NCBI RefSeq assembly: GCF_009601505.1
Contig: NZ_WITC01000058.1
Span: 1-64,000, forward strand
Length of the DNA stretch: 64,000 nt
From: Sinorhizobium terangae
Lineage (GTDB): Bacteria > Pseudomonadota > Alphaproteobacteria > Rhizobiales > Rhizobiaceae
Reading direction: 5' to 3'
The notes under the pieces were generated by a model that was not told where the DNA came from, did not search any database, and worked only from the letters and a program-made list of their open reading frames with translations. Made by a program: the position numbers and the translations under genes. Positions 9,102 through 17,672 of this stretch are shown here, piece by piece (position 1 is the first letter of the stretch; each line of letters starts with the position of its first letter).

Positions 9102-9932
9102 TTATTTGACCGCGCCGAAGGTCAGGCCGCGTACAAGCTGCTTCTGCGAGAACCAGCCGAGTATGAGGATGGGGGCGATCGCCATCGTCGAGGCCGCCGA
9201 GAGCTTCGCGTAGAACAGGCCTTCCGGGCTCGAATAGGAGGCTATGAAGGCGGTCAGCGGTGCCGCTTTCGCCGCGCTCAGGTTCAAGCTCCAGAACGCT
9301 TCGTTCCAGGCAAGAATGATATTGAGGAGCAGCGTCGAGGCAATGCCGGGGATCGCCATCGGCGTCAGCACATAGATGATCTCCTTGGAGAGAGAGGCGC
9401 CGTCCATACGCGCCGCTTCCAGGATCTCGCCGGGGATTTCCTTGAAATAGGTGTAGAGCATCCAGATGATGATCGGCAGGTTGATCAGCGTCAGGACCAT
9501 CACCAGGCCGGTACGGGTGTCGAGAAGCCCGGAATTGCGGAACATCAGGTACATCGGCACCAGCACGCCAACGGGCGGCATCATCTTCGTCGACAGCATC
9601 CACATCAGCACGTCCTTGGTGCGCTTCGTCGGCGCGAAAGCCATGGCCCAGGCCGCGGGAATGGCGACGATGAGACCAAGCAGCGTCGAGCCGAAGGAGA
9701 CGACCACTGAGTTCATGAAGTGCTTGAAGTAGTTCGACCGGCTCTGGACTTCGAAGTAGTTCTCGGTCGTCCAGTCGAAGAAGAGGAATGCCGGCGGCGA
9801 GGCGATCGCTTGCGCCTCCGTCTTGAAGCTCGTCAGGAACGTCCAGAGGATCGGGAAGAAGATCAGGATGCCGATCGTCCAGGCGACGACCGTAACAACC
9901 AGCTTGCGTCGGGTCGAGACATTGCGTGCCAT
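9102..9932 (-). CDS. smoG: Polyol ABC transporter permease, MalG type
   Basis: 276-residue inner-membrane permease with six predicted helices. The first is [20 protein letters not shown]; the EAA loop for ATPase docking is [20 protein letters not shown]. The start at 9932 follows GGAGG with good spacing and lies 5 nt after the smoF stop; reading frames extending far upstream here are only overlap with smoF. Together with SmoF it forms the channel for sorbitol/mannitol. Confidence 0.93.
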   Translation of the reverse strand: MARNVSTRRKLVVTVVAWTIGILIFFPILWTFLTSFKTEAQAIASPPAFLFFDWTTENYFEVQSRSNYFKHFMNSVVVSFGSTLLGLIVAIPAAWAMAFAPTKRTKDVLMWMLSTKMMPPVGVLVPMYLMFRNSGLLDTRTGLVMVLTLINLPIIIWMLYTYFKEIPGEILEAARMDGASLSKEIIYVLTPMAIPGIASTLLLNIILAWNEAFWSLNLSAAKAAPLTAFIASYSSPEGLFYAKLSAASTMAIAPILILGWFSQKQLVRGLTFGAVK

Positions 9933-9937
9933 GACTT

Positions 9938-10810
9938 TCAAGCCTCCAGCGTCTTGCCGATCATGCGCATCAGGAAGAATGCGACGATATTGGCGAGGAT
10001 GACCGCGATGATGCCGCCGGCGGATGCGCCGCCCACGTCGAACTGCAGGAGAGCCTGCGCATAGACGAGGAAGGTGAGATTCGTGCTCTGCGTGCCCGGA
10101 CCACCGTTGGTGGTGACGAGGATTTCGGCGAAGACGGACAGCAAAAAGATCGTCTGGATCAGGATCACCACGGTGATCGCCCGTGAGAGATGCGGCAGCA
10201 CCAGATAGAAGAAGCGGCTCCAGGCGCCGGCGCCGTCCATCTGCGCGGCCTCCTTCTGTTCCTCGTCGAGCGACTGCAACGCCGTCAGCAGGATGAGCGT
10301 CGCAAAAGGCAGCCATTGCCACGCGACAATGAGGATGATCGAGAAGAGCGGCGCATTGGCGAGGAAGTCGAAGGGCTGCAGGCCGACGAGTTTGGCGAGC
10401 CAGGCAAAGAGCCCGTTCACCGGGTTCATGAACATGTTCTTCCAGACGAGCGCCGCGACGGTCGGCATGATCAGGAAGGGCGCAATCACCAGGATGCGCA
10501 CGATCCCCTGCCCGAACATCGGCTGGTCGAGAAGAAGTGCGAGGGCGATACCGCCGATCACCGTGATGAACAGCACGCCGAGCACGATCGCGAGCGTGTT
10601 GAAGATGGCCTGGAAGAATGCCGGATCGGTCAGGAAGTAAGTATAGTTCGAGAACCCTGCAAACTCCTCCATTCCGGGCATCAGCAGATTGTAGCGCAGA
10701 AGCGAGAAATAGATGGTCATGGCCAGCGGAACGATCATCCAGGCCAGAAGCAGAAGCACCGAGGGCGCGATCATCAGCCGCGCGGCGGAGCGGGTGTGCA
10801 AGGTCGCCAT
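9938..10810 (-). CDS. smoF: Polyol ABC transporter permease, MalF type
   Basis: 290-residue inner-membrane permease. Hydrophobic helices begin at SVLLLLAWMIVPLAMTIYFS; the EAA loop is KEAAQMDGAGAWSRFFYLVL near residue 195. It is separated from the upstream binding-protein gene smoE by a 188-nt spacer with a strong hairpin, a usual way to make more binding protein than membrane components. Confidence 0.93.
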   Translation of the reverse strand: MATLHTRSAARLMIAPSVLLLLAWMIVPLAMTIYFSLLRYNLLMPGMEEFAGFSNYTYFLTDPAFFQAIFNTLAIVLGVLFITVIGGIALALLLDQPMFGQGIVRILVIAPFLIMPTVAALVWKNMFMNPVNGLFAWLAKLVGLQPFDFLANAPLFSIILIVAWQWLPFATLILLTALQSLDEEQKEAAQMDGAGAWSRFFYLVLPHLSRAITVVILIQTIFLLSVFAEILVTTNGGPGTQSTNLTFLVYAQALLQFDVGGASAGGIIAVILANIVAFFLMRMIGKTLEA

Positions 10811-10889
10811 GGCGTCCTCCCGTAGTTATCAACGCTGTTCCATGAAGGCTGCGCGGTTTACGCGCATGCCGGACGCGCCGTGACCGATC

Positions 10890-10945
10890 TAAAAAAGTCA
10901 GAGCGGGAAGCGGAAAACCCGTTCCGCTTTCCCCATCCCGCTCTG
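10890..10945 (-). terminator. Attenuating hairpin between smoE and smoF
   Basis: Stem CAGAGCGGGA (10899-10908) pairs with TCCCGCTCTG (10936-10945), and inside it AGCGGAA (10909-10915) pairs with TTCCGCT (10922-10928). Read on the minus strand it ends in CTGACTTTTTTAG, so it can act as a partial terminator behind smoE. The inner part resembles the GGAAAA/TTTTCC palindrome repeats found elsewhere in this window. Confidence 0.7.
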
Positions 10946-10998
10946 AGAGTTGCCGGGACACCAGCCGTTTCCAGCCAGCGCCCCGGCCCTTGGGAGCC

Positions 10999-12309
10999 CT
11001 ATTTGATGTAACCTGCCTTGGTCATTTCGCGGGTCGACAGTTGCTGCGCGCTGGCAAGCGCCTGATCGACACTCATCTGACCGGCAAGCGCTGCCGAGAA
11101 GACCTGGCCGACCGCAGTGCCGAGGCCCTGGAATTCCGGGATCGCGACGAACTGCACACCGACATAGGGCACCGGCTTGACCGCCGGGTTCTTCGGGTCG
11201 GCCGCGTTGATCGAGTCGAGCGTCATCTTCGCGAACGGCGCCGCCTTCTGGTATTCCGGGTTCTCATAGAGAGACGTGCGGGTACCGGGGGGAACGTTTG
11301 CCCAGCCTTCCTTCTCGGCGACGAGGTTCAGATAGTCCTTGCCAGTTGCCCAGGCGATGAACTTTTCGGCCGCCTCGGTCTTCTGCGAGCCTGCGGGGAT
11401 TGCGAGGTTCCACGCCCAGAGCCAGTTGCCGCGTTTGCCAAGGCCGGTATCGGGGGCAAGCGCGAAACCGACCTTGTCGGCAACCGTCGATTCCTTCGGG
11501 TTTGTTACGAAGGAAGCGGCAACCGTTGCGTCGATCCACATGCCGCATTTGCCGGTCTGGAAGAGTGACAGGTTTTCGTTGAAACCGTTGGAGGAGGCAC
11601 CGGGCGGGCCTGCCTCATTCATCAGCTTGACATAGAAGTCGAGCGTATTTTTCCATTCGGGCTGATCGAACTGCGGCTGCCATTTCTCGTCGAACCAGCG
11701 TGCGCCGAAAGCGTTCGCCGTCGCCGTCAGGAAGGCCATGTTCTCGCCCCAGCCGGCCTTACCGCGCAGGCAGATGCCGTAGATTTCACTGTTCTTGTCG
11801 GTGATCTTGCGGGCAGCATCCGCGATGAAGTCCCAGGTCGGGGCATCGGGCATCGTGAGCCCGGCCTTCTCGAACAGGTCCTTGCGATACATCACCATCG
11901 AGCTTTCGCCATAGAATGGCGCGGCATAGAGCTTGCCGTCGATCGTCAGGCCGCTGCGGATCGCCGGCAAGAGGTCATCGACATCGTAATCGGCACCAAG
12001 GTTGTCGAGCGGCAGGAGCCAGCCCTGCTTCGCCCAGATCGGCACTTCGTAAGTGCCGATCGTCATGATGTCGTACTGGCCGCCCTTCGTCGCGATATCC
12101 GTCGTCACGCGCTGGCGCAGCACGTTTTCCTCGAGCGTTACCCACTCGAGCTGAATGTCGGGATTTTTCGAGGTGAAATCATCCGTCAGCTTCTGCATCC
12201 GGATCATGTCGCCGTTGTTCACGGTCGCAATGGTGAGGGTTTCTGCTTGGGCCAGACCCGCCAGAGCGACTGCCGAGCACGTGCCCAGCAGGAAAGTTCT
12301 CAAATTCAT
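10999..12309 (-). CDS. smoE: Polyol ABC transporter periplasmic binding protein
   Basis: 436-residue extracellular solute-binding protein (family 1). A Sec signal peptide is clear: MNLRTFLLGTCSAVALAG then LAQA before ETLTIATVNN. ATG at 12309 is chosen because GGGAGGA precedes it; an in-frame start at 12336 would put nine polar residues before the signal. First gene of the transport operon, so polyol capture in the periplasm by SmoE feeds SmoFGK. The ligands sorbitol/mannitol are inferred from operon context. Confidence 0.93.
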   Translation of the reverse strand: MNLRTFLLGTCSAVALAGLAQAETLTIATVNNGDMIRMQKLTDDFTSKNPDIQLEWVTLEENVLRQRVTTDIATKGGQYDIMTIGTYEVPIWAKQGWLLPLDNLGADYDVDDLLPAIRSGLTIDGKLYAAPFYGESSMVMYRKDLFEKAGLTMPDAPTWDFIADAARKITDKNSEIYGICLRGKAGWGENMAFLTATANAFGARWFDEKWQPQFDQPEWKNTLDFYVKLMNEAGPPGASSNGFNENLSLFQTGKCGMWIDATVAASFVTNPKESTVADKVGFALAPDTGLGKRGNWLWAWNLAIPAGSQKTEAAEKFIAWATGKDYLNLVAEKEGWANVPPGTRTSLYENPEYQKAAPFAKMTLDSINAADPKNPAVKPVPYVGVQFVAIPEFQGLGTAVGQVFSAALAGQMSVDQALASAQQLSTREMTKAGYIK

Positions 12310-12366
12310 CGACTTCCTCCCAGAAGAATTGAGCATTTGCCTTGCTCATGGGCAATTACTCACCCG

Positions 12367-12383
12367 TTGACGCAAAATGTCAA
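12367..12383. promoter_or_regulatory. Palindrome upstream of smoE, candidate SmoC operator
   Basis: TTGAC-N7-GTCAA lies 58 nt upstream of the smoE ATG, in the 212-nt spacer between smoC and smoE. Perfect 5-bp arms on a helical-turn spacing fit a SorC/DeoR-type regulator site. Binding by SmoC is inferred only from position. Confidence 0.5.
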
Positions 12384-12521
12384 TCTGCATTCGTTGCTGC
12401 GACGCACCCGAAACTGTTAATGGCCTGTTTCAGCTATGGATTTTTTTATCGAGCGCGCCGGACCGAATGCGCTCCTGAGCGTCCCGGACGCTCGATATCG
12501 CCCGAGTCAATCTCGCTTGAA

Positions 12522-13475
12522 TCACGCGCCGAGCAGAAAGTCAGCGGTGGTTTCGTCGGTGATGAGGCCGTTGATGATGCGGCCCTTGAGCGCCGCGCGG
12601 AGCGCCTCGTATTTGCGCTTGCCCTTGGCAATGCCGATGACCGATGCCCGGTCGCGTGGGGGAAGCGGAATGGAGGCGACACGTTCGTTGATGCTGCCCG
12701 TGAGCAGTTCGCCGTCGTGATCGAACATCCAGCCGCAAATCTCGCCTGCGGCACCGGCTGCCATCAGTCGCTCCATTTCCTCGCGCGCCAGAAAGCCGTC
12801 CTCGCACAGCGGTGCGTCCGGCCCGAGTTCGCCCACGCCGACGAAGGCGGCATTGGCTTCCGCGCCGAGCTTGAGAGCGAGCTTGACGAGACTCTGGTTG
12901 TGAAGGACCTCGCGCTCCTCGGGCGACGAGACGAGAACCGGCAGGGGCATGGGGAAATGGCGCGCCTTGATCGTGTCCGCCATGCTGAAGATGACATTGT
13001 AGTAGGCGGCCGAGCCATCGAGCCTGATATTGCCGGTGAGCGACACGATCCGATGCTGCGGGCATTCCATCGAGGGCAACTGGTCGATCGTCGCTTTCAG
13101 CGTGCGCCCCGTCCCGATCGCGAGAACCACCGGGTCCGTCGACTTCAGCCAGCGCTCGATCTCGACAGCGCCCGCTTCGGCGATCCCGACAGTTGTCGAA
13201 CTCGAGCCCGGATCGCTCGGCACGACATCGACGTGCTTCAGCTCATATTTTTCCCTGAGTCGGGCGGCCGCCTCGAGACAGGCGGCAATCGGATGATCGA
13301 GCCGAACCTTGATCAGTCGCTCGGCCATGGCGAGGGAAACGAGGCGCTGCGCCGATTGCCGCGAGATGCCCATGATCGAAGCGATCTCGTCCTGCGTTCG
13401 GCCGGCGACATAGTACAGCCAGCCAGCGCGGGCAGCATCGTCCAGCCTGTTGTTGGTCTCCGGCCTGCGCGCCAT
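12522..13475 (-). CDS. smoC: SorC/DeoR-family transcriptional regulator of the polyol operon
   Basis: 317 residues: an N-terminal helix-turn-helix (about 15-60, YVAGRTQDEIASIMGISRQS then AQRLVSLAMAERLIKV) and a C-terminal SorC sugar-binding domain (about 65-315, VVLAIGTGRTLKATIDQLPS, GEICGWMFDHDGEL). These regulators respond to phosphorylated sugars or polyols. It is encoded just upstream of, and in the same direction as, smoE; the 212-nt gap suggests a separate promoter for smoE that SmoC controls. Confidence 0.9.
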   Translation of the reverse strand: MARRPETNNRLDDAARAGWLYYVAGRTQDEIASIMGISRQSAQRLVSLAMAERLIKVRLDHPIAACLEAAARLREKYELKHVDVVPSDPGSSSTTVGIAEAGAVEIERWLKSTDPVVLAIGTGRTLKATIDQLPSMECPQHRIVSLTGNIRLDGSAAYYNVIFSMADTIKARHFPMPLPVLVSSPEEREVLHNQSLVKLALKLGAEANAAFVGVGELGPDAPLCEDGFLAREEMERLMAAGAAGEICGWMFDHDGELLTGSINERVASIPLPPRDRASVIGIAKGKRKYEALRAALKGRIINGLITDETTADFLLGA

Positions 13476-13608
13476 ACGATTATCTCCTTCCCCTTTGATT
13501 TGCTGCCACTATTTGCACTGCCCTGTCAAACAAACGTGCGGAGTGAATCGGACGCATGAAGAGAAAGCCCCGGTTCTCAGGGCGTTCGGCAAGTTTCCGA
13601 AGTAAACT

Positions 13609-13624
13609 TTTACCGTTTGATAAA
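13609..13624. promoter_or_regulatory. Degenerate RutR-like box upstream of preT
   Basis: TTTACC-GTT-TGATAAA matches the RutR consensus TTGACCA-NN-TGGTCAA at 10 of 14 fixed positions and lies about 54 nt upstream of preT. Weaker than the box at 21264-21279, but the two flank genes of the same pathway. Confidence 0.35.
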
Positions 13625-13677
13625 AAAATAAAGCGTGTTACCGTTCTCTCATCCTGAGAAAACATTGGGAGCTAAAA

Positions 13678-15039
13678 ATGGGAACGACGCAATCTGGGAT
13701 CCTTGGCGGCCGGCTGCCGCTCAAGGAATACGAAGCCAATTTCTCCGACCTTCATCCGCCGCTCGACAAACACGAGGCGCTGGTCGCTTCCGACCGCTGT
13801 TACTTCTGTCATGATGCGCCGTGCATGACGGCCTGTCCCACCTCGATCGACATCCCGATGTTCATTCGGCAGATTGCCACGGGCAATCCGATCGGCTCGG
13901 CAAAGACGATTTTCGACCAGAACATACTTGGCGGAATGTGCGCCCGCGTCTGTCCCACCGAAACGCTCTGCGAGCAGGCCTGTGTGCGCAACACCGCCGA
14001 GGAGCGCCCGGTCGAGATCGGCAGACTGCAGCGTTACGCGACCGACATCGCGATGAAGGAGAACAAGCAATTCTACGTGCGAGCCGCATCGTCGGGTCGC
14101 AGGGTAGCTGTGGTCGGTGCAGGACCTGCGGGGCTTGCCTGCGCTCATCGGCTCGCGGTCAATGGCCACGACGTGGTGGTCTACGATGCGCGCGAAAAAT
14201 CCGGCGGACTCAACGAATACGGCATCGCCGCCTACAAGTCTGTGGACGATTTCGCCCAGAAGGAGGTCGACTACGTCCTTTCGGTCGGCGGCATCGAGGT
14301 GCGCCATGGGCAGGCGCTTGGCCGCGACTTCTCGCTTGCCGACTTGTCGGAGCAATATGATGCCGTCTTCCTTGGTCTCGGTCTTGCCGGCGTCAATGCG
14401 CTCAGGATCGAGGACGAGAATGCCGAAGGCGTTGACGACGCCGTGGACTTCATCGCCGCACTCCGGCAGTCGAAGACCAAGGCCGACATCCCGGTCGGCC
14501 GGCGGGTCGTGGTGCTCGGCGGCGGCATGACCGCCATCGACGCGGCCGTCCAGGCGAAGCTGCTCGGAGCCGAGGAGGTGACGATCTGCTACCGCCGCGG
14601 CAAGGAACACATGAATGCCTCCGAGTTCGAGCAGGATCTCGCAACTTCCAAGGGCGTCACCATCCGCCACTGGCTGCAGCCGAAGCGCATCGCGCTGAAG
14701 GATGGCAAGGTCGCTGGCATCGAACTTGAGTACACCACGCTTGACAACGGCAAGCTGACGACAACAGGGGAAACGGGTATCATCGCAGCCGACCAGATTT
14801 TCAAGGCCATCGGCCAGACCTTCGAAGCCTCTGGCCTCGGCGCGCTTCAGTTGGAGGGCGGACGCATCGTCGTCGATGCGGAAGGCCGCACGTCGCTCGC
14901 CAGTGTCTGGGCGGGCGGCGACTGCGTGCTGGGCGGAGAGGACCTGACCGTTTCCGCCGTCGCCATGGGGCGCGACGCCGCCGAATCGATCAACCGGGCT
15001 TTCGCCGCGGCTCAGCCGCTGGCGAGCGCCGTCGCGTAA
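13678..15039 (+). CDS. preT: NAD-dependent dihydropyrimidine dehydrogenase subunit PreT
   Basis: 453-residue flavoprotein subunit that passes electrons from NAD(P)H to PreA, starting reductive uracil/thymine degradation. N-terminal Fe-S cysteines are seen in CYFCHDAPCMTACP and CARVCPTETLCEQACV; the FAD motif is VAVVGAGPAGLACAHRL (about 143) and a second Rossmann motif VVVLGGGMTAIDAA binds NAD(P). The end of the FAD domain is VWAGGDCVLGGEDLTV. GGGAG precedes the ATG. It belongs with the glutamate synthase small-subunit superfamily, but the immediate neighbour preA fixes the role. The intergenic gap to preA is 30 nt. Confidence 0.93.
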   Translation: MGTTQSGILGGRLPLKEYEANFSDLHPPLDKHEALVASDRCYFCHDAPCMTACPTSIDIPMFIRQIATGNPIGSAKTIFDQNILGGMCARVCPTETLCEQACVRNTAEERPVEIGRLQRYATDIAMKENKQFYVRAASSGRRVAVVGAGPAGLACAHRLAVNGHDVVVYDAREKSGGLNEYGIAAYKSVDDFAQKEVDYVLSVGGIEVRHGQALGRDFSLADLSEQYDAVFLGLGLAGVNALRIEDENAEGVDDAVDFIAALRQSKTKADIPVGRRVVVLGGGMTAIDAAVQAKLLGAEEVTICYRRGKEHMNASEFEQDLATSKGVTIRHWLQPKRIALKDGKVAGIELEYTTLDNGKLTTTGETGIIAADQIFKAIGQTFEASGLGALQLEGGRIVVDAEGRTSLASVWAGGDCVLGGEDLTVSAVAMGRDAAESINRAFAAAQPLASAVA

Positions 15040-15069
15040 GAAGCGGAACAGGATCGAGAGGACGAAACA

Positions 15070-16383
15070 ATGGCTGATCTTCGCAACAATTTTGTCGGCA
15101 TCAAATCCCCGAACCCGTTCTGGCTCGCTTCGGCGCCGCCGACGGACAAGGCCTATAACGTCGAGCGCGCCTTCAAGGCCGGCTGGGGTGGCGTCGTCTG
15201 GAAGACGCTCGGCGAGGAAGGACCGCCGGTCGTCAACGTCAACGGACCACGCTACGGCGCGATATGGGGCGCCGACCGGCGCCTGCTCGGCTTGAACAAT
15301 ATCGAGCTCATCACCGACCGCGACCTTTACGTGAACCTGCGCGAGATGAAGCAGGTCAAGATGAACTGGCCTGATCGCGCTCTGATCGCCTCGATCATGG
15401 TGCCTTGCGAGGAGAACGCCTGGAAGGCGATCCTGCCGCTCGTCGAAGAAACCGGGGCCGACGGCATCGAGCTTAATTTCGGCTGTCCGCATGGCATGTC
15501 CGAGCGCGGCATGGGGTCCGCGGTCGGCCAAGTGCCCGAATATATCGAGATGGTCGTACGCTGGTGCAAACAGTACACGCGCATGCCGGTGATCACCAAG
15601 CTGACGCCGAACATCACCGACATCCGCAAACCCGCCCGAGCAGCCAAGGCAGGCGGCACCGACGCCGTGTCGCTGATCAACACGATCAACTCGATCACTT
15701 CGGTCAATCTCGACACGTTCTCACCGGAGCCCTCGATCGACGGCCGGGGCAGCCACGGCGGCTATTGCGGCCCGGCGGTGAAGCCGATCGCGCTCAACAT
15801 GGTCGCCGAGATCGCCCGCGATCCGCAAACCCAGGGACTGCCGATCTCGGGCATCGGCGGCATCACCACATGGCGCGACGCGGCCGAATTCCTGGCTCTC
15901 GGTGCCGGCAACGTCCAGGTCTGCACGGCAGCGATGACCTACGGATTCAAGATCGTCCAGGAAATGATTTCCGGCCTTTCCGACTGGATGGACGCCAAGG
16001 GCCACAGGTCGCTCGACGACATCTGCGGTCGCGCCGTGCCAAACGTCACGGACTGGCAGTACTTGAACCTCAACTATGTCGCCAAGGCGAAGATTGACCA
16101 GGACGCCTGCATCAAGTGCGGTCGCTGTCACATCGCCTGCGAGGACACCTCGCACCAGGCGATCACCCAGTTCGTCAACGGCGTGCGCCATTTCGAGGTG
16201 ATCGAAGAGGAATGCGTCGGCTGCAATCTCTGCGTTAACGTCTGCCCCGTCTCGAACTGCATCACGATGGAGCCGCTCGCGGCCGGCACTCTCGACAAAC
16301 GCACCGGCAAGCCGGTGGACCCGAACTACGCCAACTGGACGACCCATCCCAACAATCCGATGGCTCGACAGGCCGCTGAGTAA
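15070..16383 (+). CDS. preA: Dihydropyrimidine dehydrogenase catalytic subunit PreA
   Basis: 437 residues: an FMN-binding TIM barrel related to dihydroorotate dehydrogenase (about 1-320, LNFGCPHGMSERGMG, PVITKLTPNITDI, GIGGITTWRDA) followed by a two-[4Fe-4S] ferredoxin domain (CIKCGRCHIACEDTSHQ and CVGCNLCVNVCPVSNC). The catalytic cysteine of the family lies in NFGCPHGM. It reduces uracil and thymine to the 5,6-dihydro forms with PreT as electron donor. Downstream products are handled by hydA and the amidohydrolase encoded 5-8 kb away. Confidence 0.95.
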   Translation: MADLRNNFVGIKSPNPFWLASAPPTDKAYNVERAFKAGWGGVVWKTLGEEGPPVVNVNGPRYGAIWGADRRLLGLNNIELITDRDLYVNLREMKQVKMNWPDRALIASIMVPCEENAWKAILPLVEETGADGIELNFGCPHGMSERGMGSAVGQVPEYIEMVVRWCKQYTRMPVITKLTPNITDIRKPARAAKAGGTDAVSLINTINSITSVNLDTFSPEPSIDGRGSHGGYCGPAVKPIALNMVAEIARDPQTQGLPISGIGGITTWRDAAEFLALGAGNVQVCTAAMTYGFKIVQEMISGLSDWMDAKGHRSLDDICGRAVPNVTDWQYLNLNYVAKAKIDQDACIKCGRCHIACEDTSHQAITQFVNGVRHFEVIEEECVGCNLCVNVCPVSNCITMEPLAAGTLDKRTGKPVDPNYANWTTHPNNPMARQAAE

Positions 16384-16405
16384 GGGAACGTCGATGATAC
16401 AGGAG

Positions 16406-16440
16406 GGCCGCCGGGAGGGAGCACCGGCGGCCTTTCGTCT
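16406..16440 (+). terminator. Rho-independent terminator of preTA
   Basis: GGCCGCCGG (16406-16414) pairs with CCGGCGGCC (16424-16432), followed by TTTCGTCTTT. The loop is 9 nt. Confidence 0.8.
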
Positions 16441-16455
16441 TTGTGGTGGGCGCAA

Positions 16456-16500
16456 AGCATTCCAGGAAAAAGTGTGCAACGGTTTTCCGTCCGGAATTGC
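16456..16500. repeat. Dispersed intergenic palindrome, GGAAAA/TTTTCC family
   Basis: AGGAAAAAGTGTGCAACGG then TTTTCCG, bounded by TTCC and GGAA arms. The core AGGAAAA-GTGT-CGGTTTTCCG recurs at 36124-36169 between ureF and ureG. A second inverted repeat, AGATCGGTTCAT/ATGAAACGATCT, follows at 16517-16549 next to the stop codon of the MDR gene. Confidence 0.7.
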
Positions 16501-16545
16501 GTCGTTTCAATGCGTTAGATCGGTTCATCCCTTCAATGAAACGAT

Positions 16546-17568
16546 CTAGAATTCGATCACGACCTTGCCGAAGGGACCGCGATCGAGATGCGCCAGCGCC
16601 TCGCGGAAATCGGCGAACGTGTATCGCTTGTCGATGACCGGCTTCAGGCCGATGCGGTCGACCGCGCCAACGAAATCTTCGAGCGCCCGGCGATGCCCCA
16701 CGCTGATGCCCTGCAGCACCGGGGATTTCAAAAGCAGCGGCGCCGCCGGCCCTGAAATCTCGAAGCCTTCCAATACGCCGATCACGGAAATGCGCCCGTC
16801 GGCCGCGACCGCTCTCAGCGACTGGCCAAGGCCGGCGCCGCCAGCGATTTCCAGAATGTGGTCGGCGCCGTGGTCTGCGGTCAGCTCATAAACCCGTTCG
16901 ACCCAGTCCTCAGATTTGCGATTGATGCCGTGGTCAGCGCCAAGTGCCAGCGCCCGGGCGAGCTTTTCCTGGCTTCCCGACGTGACGATCACCTCGGCAC
17001 CCATCGCCTTGGCGATCTGCAGTCCGAAAAGCGCGACGCCACCCGTTCCCTGGACGACGACGCGATCGCCGGGTCTGAGATGCCCCTTCTCCAGCAGCGC
17101 GAACCAGGCGGTGAGGCCGGCGCATGGCAGAGTGCTCGCCTCGGCTGCGTCGAGGCTCTTCGGTGCGGCGACGAACCAGTCTTCAGGGAACGCGACATAT
17201 TCCGACATGACGCCCGGATGCACGCCGCCAAGCGTCGCATAGGATGGCTCTCTGCCGCTTCCCGGCCTGAGACCATCGAGCCAGCCGGGGTGGAAGGTCG
17301 AGATGACGCGGTCGCCGGGGCTGAAGCGCGTCACGCCTTTGCCCACGTTTTCGACGACGCCGCTCATGTCCGAAGCCGGTACGAAGGGGAAGTCAAGATC
17401 CAGCGCCATGCCGGTTTCAAGCATCAGCTTGTCACGGTAATTGAGCGACACGGCCGTCGTCCGGACGAGCATATCACGATCACCGATATCCGGCACGGGA
17501 TGTTCGGTAATCTTCAGATTTTGCGGGCCGATCGCGTCGATGCTCCATTCCCTCATCCATTTCGTCAT
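16546..17568 (-). CDS. NAD(P)-dependent MDR-family oxidoreductase (quinone reductase/alcohol dehydrogenase-like)
   Basis: 340-residue medium-chain dehydrogenase. The N-terminal GroES-like fold has TTAVSLNYRDKLMLETG and DMSGVVENVGKGVTRFSPGD; the cofactor domain has VVVQGTGGVALFGLQIAKAM. The usual catalytic zinc ligand Cys/His set and the four structural-zinc cysteines are absent (Asn-Tyr-Arg in the first ligand region), so a zinc-free reductase like quinone oxidoreductases is more likely than an alcohol dehydrogenase. ATG at 17568 follows AAAGGA; a GTG at 17583 is a less likely start. It is divergent from a LysR gene across a 104-nt spacer with a LysR box, so that regulator probably controls it. 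Confidence 0.85.
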   Translation of the reverse strand: MTKWMREWSIDAIGPQNLKITEHPVPDIGDRDMLVRTTAVSLNYRDKLMLETGMALDLDFPFVPASDMSGVVENVGKGVTRFSPGDRVISTFHPGWLDGLRPGSGREPSYATLGGVHPGVMSEYVAFPEDWFVAAPKSLDAAEASTLPCAGLTAWFALLEKGHLRPGDRVVVQGTGGVALFGLQIAKAMGAEVIVTSGSQEKLARALALGADHGINRKSEDWVERVYELTADHGADHILEIAGGAGLGQSLRAVAADGRISVIGVLEGFEISGPAAPLLLKSPVLQGISVGHRRALEDFVGAVDRIGLKPVIDKRYTFADFREALAHLDRGPFGKVVIEF

Positions 17569-17620
17569 GATCATTCCTTTCACGTGGATGGTGATGGAAC
17601 GAGCATAGTGTTGAACTCAC

Positions 17621-17635
17621 ATCGCCAGTTGCGAT
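17621..17635. promoter_or_regulatory. LysR-type T-N11-A box
   Basis: ATCGC-CAGTT-GCGAT is a perfect 5-bp inverted repeat containing T-N11-A and lies between the divergent MDR and LysR genes, 38 nt upstream of the LysR start. Typical activator/autoregulation site for this arrangement. Confidence 0.6.
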
Positions 17636-17672
17636 AAGATTTCCCATCATTGGTTCTCAGCTGGATACAATA

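Noticed and set aside
13672..15531. 619-codon open frame on the minus strand opposite preT-preA
   Set aside because: GC-rich antisense shadow of preT and preA; no family motifs and it covers two well-identified genes.
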